DNA from: Mortierella sp. BCC40632 | Lineage: Eukaryota > Mortierellomycota > Mortierellomycetes > Mortierellales > Mortierellaceae | Length of the DNA stretch: 64,000 bases | Direction of reading: 5' to 3' | NCBI GenBank assembly: GCA_011634665.1 | Contig: WAEK01000019.1 | Span: 62,001-126,000, forward strand | Shown here: piece after piece, positions 11,620 to 22,570 of the stretch | Numbering within the stretch: the first letter of the stretch is position 1 | Layout: each line of letters starts with the position of its first letter | Translations under genes and position numbers: made by a program | The notes under the pieces: generated by a model | Database searches by the model: none | Seen by the model: the letters and a program-made list of their open reading frames with translations, nothing else | What the model was told of the DNA's origin: nothing

Positions 11620-12027
11620 AACAAATCTATAGAACAATAAACTATATCTTGGGCGGATCGTAGTTGCAAAGCTACCCGGCTCAGGGATAAAGTTGAAAAA
11701 AAGAGGCACAGCAAGTTTAATATAAAAAATGAAAGTGCTTTCAGCACAGACCCAGGAACAACGGGCTTAATCTCAGAAACCTGTGGCAGCAAGGTTACTC
11801 GACTGCTTACAATACCCTGCTCAGTTAAAGTCAACTGCAATGGATTTATCTTTCCAATATTCGTATTCGACTATATATCAGGAAAGCTAGTAAACATGGC
11901 GTTCTAGCACGGACCCTGACTTAAAGGCGTTTAGTCATAATCCAATGGATGATGGCTTCGGGTCATTGCCTGTCTAGGAAGACCCAAATATCAATTAATC
12001 GAATGAAATGTTCCTCTCGTACTAACA
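11620..12027 (-). rRNA. LSU (25S/28S) rRNA 3' fragment, degenerate
   Basis: The plus strand is antisense to the 3' end of fungal LSU rRNA. Recognisable blocks in order are GGGCTTAATCTCAG, GCTTACAATACC, CAATGGATTTATC, CTTAAAGGCGTTTAGTCATA, CTTCGGGTCATTGCCTG and TGTTCCTCTCGTACTAA. Compared with the second copy at 59508, an unrelated stretch of about 110 bases (about 11642-11755) is inserted, the middle region is deleted, and many bases differ. Only the last few hundred bases of the LSU gene are represented, so it cannot be a working rRNA gene. Confidence 0.8.
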
Positions 12028-13640
12028 AAGAATGGCATGGAGCCATAAAAGTTTCTGAAATGGACTGAACAGTAATATGCTAGATTAATTGTCATGAATC
12101 ATGACAGAAAGACAAATTGAACCCAAGATAAAGTACGGCGTATTGTAGTGCGTAACGATCAGTTTGACAGACTCTGCGGAGCCCTAGTCAGTGTTTGTCG
12201 CTCTCCTGGTAGTCCTCCTCCTCCCATGACACTCCAACAGATTCCTTAGATAGCCCTTTCGTTTTCCCTTAGCAATGTTGAACATTACTTTGTTATCTGG
12301 GTCAGCGTGTTGCTGTAGATAGTGCTCTCCAATTGCAAAAGCATAGCGCTAAAGTGCTGCAACCGACGCATTGGCGGCGCTTCCTTTGGCACCAATGATA
12401 TCAGCGTCATCGCCGTCGTCACCGTTGCATTCGCGCGCATTGTTTGGCTCAAGCTCGCACTTAATTATCTCGCTTCCGCAATCTCGCTTCCGCAATTGCC
12501 TCTGACCTCAGCCCTACCTTCCTTGCTTCAGTTTCCTATTCTTCCCTTGGCCGATGCTCGTGATTTCGATTTAAAAGTAATACAAATGCGGACGATGCTT
12601 ATTGTGAAGCACGAGGCGACAATAAGAGCTGGACTCAGAATGGTGGGCTTCGCTAGATATCAAATACAAACACCATCCGCAACACCTTCCCCAGGGACAG
12701 CATTCTCCACCATGAGACAGGTAAAGTATTGCAAAACTTTGCCTTTGAGGACATTGTTGTCCGGATAACTAACATCTGTACACCGGTTCTAGGTATATTG
12801 GGGTTCTTTAGAGCCTAGTCAGAAGGAGACGAAATAGACAACAATGAGAGAGGTGCATTTCCAACAGGCAAACAGGATGAAGGAGCGCAGTGGAAAAGAA
12901 GATGAAGAGCGCAGGGGTAGTAGAGTTGGAGAGGCGCAGAGAGGATGGAGGCATGCGATGAGCCGGAGAGGCGCAATGAGGATGGGGCGCAATGGGGATG
13001 GAGAGGACAAAAAAAAAACCTATCTATTCCCCTTACTCATCTTGCCTTACTTTGAAATTATTGGAAAGGTGGAAGAGTCATGCCAAGACGCATCAATTGC
13101 ACTGAGTGTAGTTGTGTGCCCCTCCCTCCACCTCGTGCCACAGGCAACAAATAGTTCCTAGGCTTAGTTGTAAGTCCACCAAGTACCGATCATTCGGGTC
13201 AATCTCGAATTACGTTTCTCCGCTCTTTGCGGGAAAATTGGATAAACGCCAACTCTTTTCGCTTTAACTCAAGCTGGCGAGAATTCTACGCCTCCTTCCC
13301 GACGCAGAACCGTTTGACCACAGAAAGTGCACCTTTACTTGCTCTTTGACATTTCTAGAAGTACAGCTCCAACTCTGCTGAGTCGAGCTCGCGTTCGTGC
13401 CTCCTGGGACTTCTCTTACTTACAGCTGCGCTAGCCTGACAAGGAGGACAGGAGCAACTTAGTAGTTAATCTGCACAGGAGGGGGGAGGGGATACAGATC
13501 TCACGAATGCAGACAGTCTGAATCCAGGACAACTATTGTCATCGTTATTGCGAGACACTATGCGACAAGGGCGACGAGAGAACTGCTGCCACTTGTGAGT
13601 TCTCTATTGCTGAAGATGGTGATATTTTGGTTTTAAAAGC
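12028..13640. other. Spacer with low-complexity repeats
   Basis: No gene is recognised. A direct repeat of tctcgcttccgcaat occurs at about 12468-12498, and an imperfect purine-rich repeat (variants of ggagaggcgcaatgaggatgg) spans roughly 12845-13010. Open frames on both strands follow this composition and are not taken as genes. Confidence 0.35.
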
Positions 13641-13651
13641 ATTACTATAGA

Positions 13652-14128
13652 ATGGATGGTGTGCAAGTGTCAAGTGAGTTGCGATTGAAAGTAAATTGAA
13701 TGCATGCTATAAATGCTTGCAGGTCTGTTGCCAGCTGAATTACGGTCAGTGAAAGTTCACGTATTACCTCGAGACATCATGCAGGAAGGGGATGTGAGGG
13801 AGGTCCAGGAACAACAGGTACGAACGAGGGCAAGTGTGTAGCACAGTCCTCTGGTGCAACATGTCGAAAATCCCAAGGCAGCGATAGCTGCACAACACTT
13901 CGGCAAAGGAACCGGAGCGACCATGGCAATGCTTCGAATACCACTAGAAAGAAGGCATCATTTGCGAGATCCGCAGGGCCCACGAGTGTAGTAAGAAATG
14001 CAGTTAGCGTTGATAATATTTATCACTCAAAGTAACTAGTAATTTTTTTCTAGGTTCTATTCCATGTCAAGCAAGACGAAATTGGCTTTCTCAAAACGAC
14101 ATTAGGCTGGTATCTGAATACACGGTAG
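13652..14128 (+). CDS. Possible small multi-exon gene, unrecognised
   Basis: Pieces suggest a spliced gene. An ATG at 13652 opens MDGVQVS, followed by donor GTGAGT and an acceptor before LLPAELRSVKVHVLPRDIM. A Ser/Arg-rich open stretch at about 13840-13985 (ASNTTRKKASFARSAGPTS) ends at a possible GTAGTA donor. A strong acceptor TTTTTTCTAG at 14053 leads into a 25-codon final exon, VLFHVKQDEIGFLKTTLGWY, with TAG at 14126-14128. The junction between the second and third pieces is unresolved. The last exon looks most real. Family unknown; a pseudogene is possible. Confidence 0.3.
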
Positions 14129-14599
14129 AAGTCCCCGGATCTATAGGAGATATTCCCTCTAAGACTCACGCGTATCCTAGGATAAAAATATGTAGTCAGG
14201 ATCTCACACCGAGCAAGCCAAACCAAAGCCAGGCAAAAGCCAGGCTTACATGATCCAAAAGATGTACCAAGCCTCGTCTGTATTACTAATTGTTTTACAT
14301 GGGATGTATTCGAATGCAATTTTGCATTGTGGCGATAAGCAAAAATGTTTGTCAGTCATTTCAGAGGACCTTTGTGGGTAGCTTCACAAGGAGCACTTCT
14401 ATTTTTATTCATGAGACTGCTAACCAACGCCATGTCCAACGGTACCTCGAATCCGAGTACCGGGTAAAGCCCAAATAAAGCAGCTCCCTGTCTCTTTGGC
14501 CTACCGTTACACAAACAGCAGTCATCAACTGTAGACTTACCAATTGGCGGTGCGAAAGAAGCCCTATCCAATTGTCTATTATCAATCTAAACGTACATG

Positions 14600-15140
14600 C
14601 ACCTTTTCAACGTCCGGAATTCCCTTGAGGGTGAGGCAGATGGACGAATATTGGTCTATGTTTGGTACTTTTAGATCTCATTTTGGTACTTTTGGTCCTT
14701 TATTTGGTGCACCCAGTTCTCTTTTTGGTACTCCCTCTCCCTACTCCCATTTTTCACAATTGGCTGTCTGGGTGGGTATGTTTGCTATTGACTAACACCA
14801 GAGATAAGCTGAGAAAACAATGTCGTCCTTGGGAAAATCCTACGCCTCATTTACTCGACATTTTCTCTCAAAGATAGCCGCTTTTCCACGGCTTATCTTT
14901 GGCTTATGTCGGTAGCAGACTTAGTATACTCAGACGACCAATTACGAGAAAGGGAATGTGAAAGAAAGTACCGAGGGCGGATGCGGGGGACTCCAAGAGT
15001 AGAAGCGGGGTCTTCGAGAGAAGCGGGGGCACCAAGAGGGGAAGAGGGGGCACCAAGAGGAGAAGCAGGAGGAACCAAAAAGAGAGTCAGGAGAGCCAAA
15101 TATAGTGGATATCTGCTCCTCCTTCAAGAGAAACAAACAA
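14600..15140. repeat. Fold-back element with repeat-bearing arms
   Basis: The left arm (about 14600-14845) and the reverse complement of the right arm (about 14850-15140) align imperfectly along their length: outer blocks cttgagggtgaggcagat / cttgaaggaggagcagat, a repeat section built on (t)cttttggtnc units, then caattggctgtctgg / taattggtcgtctga, and inner blocks agataagctgagaaaa / agataagccgtggaaaa. Each arm carries its own short tandem array, around tttggtac on the left and ctcttggtgccccc on the right. This resembles a diverged fold-back or MITE-type element. I saw no transposase and no certain target-site duplication. Confidence 0.6.
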
Positions 15141-15149
15141 CTACCCTCC

Positions 15150-15640
15150 TCACTTTTACCATTCTCCTAGTTCCCGATATCCTCTAGCACAGAACGCCCA
15201 GTGATGTGTGTCTATTGACTTTTAATCTGCAATAGAGCTGCTGCCTTGTATCTGTATTACTCTATATCCTATAGAATAGGTCTGCCGGTCTGTCCTTGGC
15301 ATTCCTTGCTATAGTTTCTTCCTAGTTTTTCACTCATTCTTGATTCCTATGCTCCTGGTTCAAAAAACACATAGTCCAGGATACATAGCATGTTGATGAC
15401 ATTGCAATATACTATTTTTTTTCTTTCGCAGTATGAGGAATATCTCCAATAGCACAATGATGAAAGCCCCGAACATGCGACCTTGAAAACCCATGAACCT
15501 CTCGTAGTCAAGAATCCTGAAAAGAAAAATATAAAAGAGAAAAAGAGGTTGATGTTGCAAAAGTCGAAAACACACTTCATTCCACAGCTTCTCTGATCTG
15601 CCAGCCTCTGCCAGCTCTTCCTACACCAATCTCTCTTTTA
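15150..15640. other. Spacer before the secreted-protein gene
   Basis: No gene is seen. Short open frames occur on the minus strand at 15347-15580 but have no homology that I recognise and sit where the promoter of the 15866 gene is expected. Confidence 0.35.
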
Positions 15641-15865
15641 AAAGTGTACGGTATTAACTTTTACTATTTCTCTCGCTGCCCACTTCTTTCTCGTCTATTT
15701 GATTCATATTCAGTCATTCCTCCTTCTATGAACACTCTGTCTTCGTTTTCTACCGACCATCAATGGCAGATCTTTCTAACGTTCGTTTCTTCTTTATTCT
15801 CTCAAACTACGCTTTTGCTTTTTCCTTGAATTAGTGTGATTCGCAATCAACGCAAGAACTCGACC

Positions 15866-16429
15866 ATGAAAGCCTCTCTCTTTGCCATCGCGTTGGTGCT
15901 CTTCTGGAACTGCACCCTTGTGACCGCGTTTATCGACCCGATCAGCTTATCTGCCGCTGGCGCCGCTGTCTTGGCCTATCTTGGAGCAGGCTCGGCCGTT
16001 ATGGGAACTCTTGCAGCTCTGTTCGGTACAGGTGCTGTTGCCACCGTCCAAGTGATCAACTCGAAGCTTAACGAGTTGGAGTTGCCCGAACTCAACGAAA
16101 ATGGTGACATGCTTCTGCTCTGCTACAAGAAGGGTTACTCGCAACACAGAACCACCCAGCTTAAGAGAGAGTTCTGCAACTACTTTGTCAAGGGCCATGA
16201 CGGTGATTGCAACATCACCTACGAGAAGTACAGGGAGAATGGCGTCAACTTGTTCACTGCTTGTTTCCACGCATACGTTAACAAGGATTCGGTTTTGCAG
16301 CAGCACTATGACTTCAGCCACTACTTGAACTGCCGTGTGTACAACAAGCTCGAGGAAAAGAGTGTTTACCAGGATACCTATTACAAGAATAACGCTTTGT
16401 GCAAGAGACAAGTTATGGAGGGCAAGTAA
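15866..16429 (+). CDS. Small secreted cysteine-containing protein
   Basis: Single-exon, 187 aa. The frame is open 30 bases upstream, but the ATG at 15866 (ACCATGAAAG) gives a textbook signal peptide: MKAS, a hydrophobic core LFAIALVLFWNCTLV, and a likely cut after TAF near residue 21. Next comes an Ala/Gly-rich, strongly hydrophobic segment at about 25-65 (AAGAAVLAYLGAG, GTLAALFGTGAVATV), unusual right after a signal peptide. The C-terminal 110 residues are hydrophilic with six Cys (in LLLCYKK, REFCNYF, GDCNI, FTACFHA, LNCRVYN, NALCKRQ), enough for three disulphides. I recognise no family. It could be an effector-like or membrane-interacting secreted protein; that is inference from composition. 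Confidence 0.7.
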   Translation: MKASLFAIALVLFWNCTLVTAFIDPISLSAAGAAVLAYLGAGSAVMGTLAALFGTGAVATVQVINSKLNELELPELNENGDMLLLCYKKGYSQHRTTQLKREFCNYFVKGHDGDCNITYEKYRENGVNLFTACFHAYVNKDSVLQQHYDFSHYLNCRVYNKLEEKSVYQDTYYKNNALCKRQVMEGK

Positions 16430-16911
16430 ATATCGCACACTCTTAGATAAATCAACTCATAGCGTATTAAAATACACTGTCATGTCGCATGGCCGAGTTT
16501 GGTACCCTACGGACAGACCCAAATTGTGCATCCTCAGATATCATTTCTCGGTCTTGCGTCTATATTTGAAAACCCCCTTGCCATAGCATCCGCAGCATTT
16601 CATGCTCTTCTGTGATTCACATTTCATCTCAAAAAATTTCATCCGCACTAATTCCCATGGTCCGGACTCCGCCTTGAACCACTCCTACCTCTACTCTTTG
16701 TTGGTTTTTTTGCTTTTGTCTTGCTGTTTCCTTTGTCCTTTGACCCGATCGCTGTCCCGCTGGATTTCTTTCTTTATATTATCTCAAAGTCGACAGCAGC
16801 CATCTTCTATTGTCTATGACATCCCGAATGACGGCATTCTACTTTCTTTTACTTTAAGGATCCTTACATGAGGCTTGTTGTGGTCTACAGACAACTTGGT
16901 CTTTATTTGAT

Positions 16912-16986
<75 letters not shown>

Positions 16987-17560
16987 GACCATCCAGGGTT
17001 TCACAAGATATCAGCGAAAGGTTTGTGAGATTGCAATATCCTCAGCATTAGTTATATTCAAGTCACTCTAGTCCGTCGCAACTGGTTTATACTGGAGCCG
17101 ACTGAGCAAGACGCTCGCTCAAGTTTGGATGCCTTTCGACTCCTGCCTTGGTTACTGCCCTCTAGAAGACATAAAGACAGTACACTATTAACAGGTACCT
17201 TATATACGTTTTTAGATATACGCGACCCTGAACAAATAAAATGATCCGCCTCATTCCATCCTATGAAATGCATTAGTTATGGGAGGCACCAGTTTTTCAC
17301 TTCAATTGCCATAGTTCATCTCCTTTACTGGCTTAATTTCCATTCAGAGATTAAGCATATCATGTCATTTCCAAAGGACGGGTCTATCCCTGCAACCAAG
17401 ATCTCTGAGCTCTATACAATCTTCTATTTTGTCCAACCGTTCCCCCCCCCCCCCTTTTGTCTCTCGCTGGAGGCCTCTATCAAAAATAACAGCATTCCTT
17501 CCTTTTTATGATGAGTCATCGAAAAAAACAATGCGCCCCGTGTCAGCCACCCCATTGTCT
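16430..17560. other. Spacer between convergent genes
   Basis: Contains the CT microsatellite and a 13-base C run near 17443; no gene is recognised. Confidence 0.4.
16914..16984. repeat. (CT)n microsatellite
   Basis: About 35 uninterrupted CT units. The plus-strand frame through it reads Leu-Ser repeats and is not a gene. Confidence 0.95.
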
Positions 17561-19393
17561 TTATTCTCTGCTTAGCTTCCCGCTCTCATTCTTCGTAGTC
17601 TCTAAAAGCTGAATAGCTTCGTCATCGTCACCATAAAACTCCACGTGAAGGGCTAGTCTTTGTTGATTTGATGATAGCTGCTGTGTCGTTGTGGTAGAGT
17701 TAGCATCATTTCCTTCATTCTCAATGTCTGGAGATGCCTGGTGACCGAGAACCAGGTTTGCAACCCGTCGTTTGCGAAAGAATGAAGACTTAGAGTCTGT
17801 CTTGTGGTTGGGATTAAAAAAAAGATCGTCCTCCTTTTGTGATGCTTGGACCTCTTGAATGATCTCGCTCATCGGCTCACGGATAGCGGAAGGCACGCCA
17901 CGCGATAGAATGAAGGCCAGAACAACCATGAGCAAACTTGCGGCAAAAAAAAGACCGACAACGATATTGGGGACATTTCCAAGAAGCGATGAGGATGAAA
18001 TAAACAAGGCACCATTATTGAAGAGGGTGCCGCGGAAAAGGAACTCTTTCAGATTACTCATGTCTCCCTCAGAGAACCCCCACTCCGCCCACAAACGGTC
18101 GTATGGGTCAACCGAGACAGGCACCAAATACGTCGCCTCAAAAAGTTCTTGTTTGTTAACTTGGAGAGGCTCATGGGTGCCGTTGCCTTCCTTAGCAGCT
18201 AGAAACTGAGGACTATTGAATTCGACCTTGTAATGCTCGATCTTGATATCCAGACTAAATGCCTCGACAAAATATGCATAGGCACCTCCATCCTTATATG
18301 AACTAAGCACTGTCACCACATCCCAATGGATGCTCCCATTGGCTGTCGCAGTATTATTTTCTATACTGTACGCCTGCTCAACTAAATTCGGGTAAAGGTT
18401 AACAAGCTTTTGACACATAGCCACTAGGTTTGAAGTGGTGAGTTGTTTGCAATCAGGGGCTCTCTTCTTCTCGGTTACAGGATCGATGGTTTGACTGATA
18501 GTCTGCATAACAAGCCGTCGAGAAATCAGATAAAGTCTGCCCTCGCTCAAGTCCTCTGTCAAGTTCGTTCCTGGTATCAAATATCCCAGGCTATGTCGGA
18601 CACATCGGCTGTCGCGACGTTTGCGAAAAAGACAGCTCTCTATCGAACGGGGGCCGTTGGGTATATCGGTTGGAGTACCATCGTAGGAAGTTTCAAGCGC
18701 AATGCTCCTGAACATCTCCACTACAGCATAGTCGTCTCGTTCGTTAGGCTCCAGTCTGAAATATTCGAATTTCTCTCCTGCTCGAGTTGTACTATTCAGC
18801 TGTTTTTCAGGATCGAAAAATGATCTGAAACCTGCCATGAATGGACTGACAGATACTTCACGAAAAGAAATTTCTTTCTCACCAAACTCTGATGTACAGG
18901 AAGTAATCCCGGCTGTGTCTACATGACAGAGCGGTAAAGTCGGCGGAGTGTTTCCAGTATAGGAGTCAAATCTGCTTTCACTTGACATCACACCCATACT
19001 GAGCAAGATGTCATCTGGTGTTGTATGACCAGGCGATAGGCTGGTTGCCTTCAAGGCTGAGGTGAATGGAACGCTGAATGGTTGTCGGCTCGAATCGAGA
19101 AAGGTTGGTTCAACTGGATAGAATTGACTCAAGAGGGCAGGGAGAAAGTTAAGCACCATCGTGGCTAGTGCAAGGGCAACAAAGAACCGACCGAGGCGAT
19201 GTTTGCGTCCGGAAGGAAACTTGGAGAAGAAGACATAGTTGATCTTGGCAATGACACCACCGTTGATTCGCTCGAGATAGGTGACATTGTATGTGCGCGA
19301 CGCGATATGAGCAATAAGCAACAGAAATGCAGTCTGCAGAGCAAGACGTATCGCTGTAAAAAGGATAGTGCTCTGGACTTGGTTGAGATACAT
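17561..19393 (-). CDS. Large membrane protein A, uncharacterised
   Basis: Single-exon, 610 aa, from the ATG at 19393 (MYLNQVQSTILFTAIRLALQ). The frame extends upstream to a GTG at 19525, but the paralogue at 24762 starts at the equivalent ATG. Topology from sequence: TM1 at about 9-32, a short loop with KFPSGRKH, TM2 at about 66-90, a large probably extracellular or lumenal domain of about 400 residues with several Asn-x-Ser/Thr sites and about ten Cys, then TM3 near 510-532 (VVGLFFAASLLMVVLAFILS) and a cytosolic tail with acidic EFYGDDDEAIQLLE. Paralogous to protein B along its whole length. Family and role unknown; a receptor-like or structural membrane protein would fit the layout. Confidence 0.78.
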   Translation of the reverse strand: MYLNQVQSTILFTAIRLALQTAFLLLIAHIASRTYNVTYLERINGGVIAKINYVFFSKFPSGRKHRLGRFFVALALATMVLNFLPALLSQFYPVEPTFLDSSRQPFSVPFTSALKATSLSPGHTTPDDILLSMGVMSSESRFDSYTGNTPPTLPLCHVDTAGITSCTSEFGEKEISFREVSVSPFMAGFRSFFDPEKQLNSTTRAGEKFEYFRLEPNERDDYAVVEMFRSIALETSYDGTPTDIPNGPRSIESCLFRKRRDSRCVRHSLGYLIPGTNLTEDLSEGRLYLISRRLVMQTISQTIDPVTEKKRAPDCKQLTTSNLVAMCQKLVNLYPNLVEQAYSIENNTATANGSIHWDVVTVLSSYKDGGAYAYFVEAFSLDIKIEHYKVEFNSPQFLAAKEGNGTHEPLQVNKQELFEATYLVPVSVDPYDRLWAEWGFSEGDMSNLKEFLFRGTLFNNGALFISSSSLLGNVPNIVVGLFFAASLLMVVLAFILSRGVPSAIREPMSEIIQEVQASQKEDDLFFNPNHKTDSKSSFFRKRRVANLVLGHQASPDIENEGNDANSTTTTQQLSSNQQRLALHVEFYGDDDEAIQLLETTKNESGKLSRE

Positions 19394-20700
19394 CAATGCC
19401 AGATGGAGGGAGGTGAATGGAAGGAGGGAGGAATGAAAAATGGCTACTTGGCTGACTGACCAACTGACCAGATGGATCAAATGGAGCCAGCGGATCACAG
19501 AGATGGAGAGGATGGGTTCAGCCACCGATGGTCGAGAAGAGCCGAGGGAGGCTTCTACTCCAGCTTTTCTTTTTCCTCACAAGCTTTTTGTTGATCGAAA
19601 TAAGGTTTAGCTCAAGTCTTTTAGACCTTTTTTGTCCAATCAACAAAATCATTTGTTCCTGATATTCCTCTCTCTCCTTCCCTCGAGATCGCCAAAAGGC
19701 AGCGAAATTACGCATCTATTTTTGGCGAGCCAAGTCGAATAAACCTATGACCGAGGGACCAGCTTGAGAATTCAAGCAAAGTCTCTAGGGTCTAAGGCTG
19801 GAGAACCTGTCTATCTGTACGTGTGATGCCATTCTAGGGTTGGTGCTCTCTACCGGAGCACCATGATCTCCAATGTGACTGGTCTGGTTCCAACCTTGGT
19901 GCATTTTCTTCACAACAGCTGTAGAACCTATTATCTTCGTCATAGAAATACGTAGGAGGACCTTTGTGACGAGGGACTTAAAGTCTCCTTGAATAGATGG
20001 GTAATATAAGACACAGACTTAAGTAGAGCGCAGCAATGGATCGTCATGACGCTTGGTTGGGGCGTGGTTGCAGACATGACAGACCCTTTGTGCTCTTTTC
20101 AGTAAAGGCTTTGGAAAGATTATGGCATACTAATGGGACATTGTTGTTTATTGGATGATAGCTGGTTTGTGAATGTCAATTTTATTCACTACCCACCTAT
20201 GAATAAAGATTTCTGAAGCAACCAGGTTGGGGAGTTGGACTAGCTGAGACACCATGGCATTTGCATTGTTTGCCATAGCTTGGTAACATATCCGTCATGA
20301 TTGCTTGCGTATGCCTTCTGCCATCATTTCATTTCATAATCGTTGACAGTGGTCAATGCCTTGCCTGCGTCCCACTCTTTGGCCATTTGACATTGCCTCT
20401 TATCTTTCAAGTTGGTTTAGACCAATCTGGCAGTTTGACGAGTTTTTCTGCACATCTCAAATAGGTATCGCAGACCCGAGAAGGGTTCCTTTCACCGAGT
20501 AGTCGGGTCCTCTCAAACATCTCTAATCAATTACTCAGAAACAGCTTGAAGATTCCATACCTATGCTTTGCTTCTGCTTCGCTCTGGTTCCCTATGCATC
20601 CGCATACTTTCTTGACCGTGAATCTAATGCCTTGGCTTGGTGCTATCTACTGTAATCATCAATAGAAGGCCTGTGCGGACAGGCATTTAGTCCTGCAATG
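19394..20700. other. Spacer upstream of membrane protein A
   Basis: No gene is recognised. The first 300 bases are the probable promoter of protein A. An A run of about 19 bases is at 20701-20719. Confidence 0.35.
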
Positions 20701-20775
20701 AAAAAAAAAAAAAAAAAAAGCTCTCTCCTGTGCGACAGGGATAAAATTAATCGGCAAATGATGAGAGCGTCTACT

Positions 20776-21740
20776 CTAAGTTGACCATTGATTGCCACCA
20801 AAAGGTGGTGTATCCTCATGGTCTTCAGCAATATCGATGAGTTCGAATGGCGGGGAGTATTGGCGGCTCTGGAGCTCCTCTTTACAGGCAAAAGTGATCG
20901 AGGTGACACGCAGAGTGACAGGGCCATCTCCACCTGGCTCAGGAGTAACTGGAATAAGGCCTTAAGCAATCATTTGATCAATATGGCGGCCTTGAGCTCT
21001 GGAAGAGGTCTCTGGTACCTCAGAGGGGTTCCCCGTCACCCCGGGAAGCTTTTGCGTCTTGATAGCGTCTGAGCGCTCCAAGCTGACTCGTATCGACCCA
21101 TGAGTTGCATTTGCCCTTGCTGGACCGCCCGCGCAATGGAGACGGCATGGTCGCAGACTGTAACTTGTGATCCGCGGTTGAGGGTGGTATTGCTGGACGT
21201 TGGCGTAGCGATGTAAGTGAAGAGATCGAGGATGACCATGTTGTCCTCCTTCCCTTGTTTGTCGAGGATCCTGCGGAGGTGACGCCAGACCTTTTTCAGT
21301 TCTGAGGGGACATTTTCATCGCTTAGCTGGATGAGCTCCCTCTGTCTGGCCCTACCTGTTGGCTTAAGATAAATCTCAAGAGAGCCGTTGTCAGCATTCA
21401 GCTGCCGCCTATCCAAAGTCATTCGGCGGACTTCATCCTTCACAAAACTGACAAAGGTCATGAAACCGGTGTTGGGAATGAGCAAGGTTCGATGTGCTTC
21501 TAGCTGGCGACCATCCTTGCTCTTTAAAACCCTCTGAGTCGTGCGGGGCTGTCCTTTTCGAACGTTGGTGCGGATACCGAAGAAGGAAGGGAGCTCAATA
21601 GGTGTTGTGAAGGGATCTTGTGTTTGGGTAGGAGGCGGGGAGGTAGAGACAATAGAGGACTCGGGGGGTCATCAGAGAGTAAGTAGGGTGGAGACACGCT
21701 GGCGCGATTCATGCTGGAGAGGAGGAGGAAGAGATGCACA
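20776..21740 (-). pseudogene. Broken gene, family unknown
   Basis: On the minus strand one protein can be followed through changing frames. It runs from a Pro/Ser-rich start near 21712 (NRASVSPPYLLSDDPP), through a shift at a run of six C near 21665, into LPSFFGIRTNVRKGQPRTTQ and a long clean stretch at 21450-21060 (NTGFMTFVSFVKDEVRRM; GSQVTVCDHAVSIARAVQQ). It shifts again near 21085 into GVTGNPSEVPETSSRAQGRH, meets an in-frame TAA near 20965, and resumes with GLIPVTPEPGGDGPVTLRVT and FELIDIAEDHEDTPPFGG to a TAG at 20778-20776. Two shifts and one stop make it a likely pseudogene; the C-run shift alone could be a sequencing error. I do not recognise the family. Confidence 0.5.
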
Positions 21741-21929
21741 ACTCATGTCTTGGGGCCAGCACTTTGATTTTTGAGGGTGTCAAAAAAGGTGACCATTGAC
21801 TACAAACAAATGTTTGAGAGGAGCTGATAACATGCATGTTCAATAAGTTATTGTGGAATTAGCCTCTCTATCTGTGGTCAGAAATCTCTGCAAGGCACAA
21901 TCATGCTTGAGTCTTGATTAGATTTGGAG

Positions 21930-22170
21930 AAAAGACAGTTGATCCTGGCTAAGATACCACCATGGATTCGCTCGAGAGAAGTGAAATTGGAAATGTACGA
22001 TGACATTTGGCTATTAGGGGGAAAGATGAAGCAAACAATACAAGCCGTACAAAGTCGAGAGGAAGACGCTCCGTCCTTAGTCGAGATATATTAGTTCTGG
22101 ATGGTTGGGTGGATGAAATGAGATGGAATGAGATTAGTTGAAGAATGGTTGCCATCGGATAGGAGAAGTA
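21930..22170 (-). pseudogene. Truncated third copy of the membrane-protein family
   Basis: The plus strand here (gttgatcctggctaagatac, caccatggattcgctcgag and onward) aligns with the reverse complement of the TM1/TM2 loop coding region of proteins A and B, at 19230-19390 and 24605-24762. It continues into sequence resembling the upstream flank of B (tggttgccatcggatagg against tggccattatccgctagg). Only the N-terminal end remains; the rest of the gene is absent and frames are broken. Confidence 0.6.
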
Positions 22171-22199
22171 AGAAGAGGTGAATGGGCTTCCGCCGTGCT

Positions 22200-22570
22200 C
22201 TGCTAAGCGATGGTTTTTTAATCTCAGGGCAAAGGCGCGTTGCATGTGCCCAACAGTGCGACCGCAAGTTTTGATGATCGAGTTACTGTTAGTTTGTGCC
22301 ACCTCCCTGCTCAATTGAATAAACATCCCAAATACTGTCGGGTGGTCATATCCATCCAGCTCCACCATTGCCATGATCGATCGGACCCCTTGCATGACTG
22401 CCATTAGAATATGGAGAAACCGCATCCGCATCATATGAACTGATGACAAGAGACTTGATCCTGTCTCTGAGGGTATCGCCCGTCAAGCTGAAGGTACTTG
22501 TGGTGAACAGTGAACTATTTTCTGAATATGGTTCCGAACCACCCTCTGTCCAGCTACCTCTCATCTCCTT
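22200..22570 (-). pseudogene. Coding remnant, frameshifted
   Basis: Minus-strand peptides FSLTGDTLRDRIKSLVISSY (near 22470) and then, in another frame, VRSIMAMVELDGYDHPTVFG and SNSIIKTCGRTVGHMQRAFA (22390-22230) look like parts of one protein. No splice signals explain the change of frame. Family unknown; it might be part of the neighbouring broken gene or of another decayed membrane-protein copy. Confidence 0.35.

Noticed and set aside
16868..17071. Leu-Ser repeat protein
   Set aside because: Pure translation of the CT microsatellite.
19394..19525. N-terminal extension of membrane protein A
   Set aside because: It would begin at GTG; the paralogue starts at the equivalent internal ATG.
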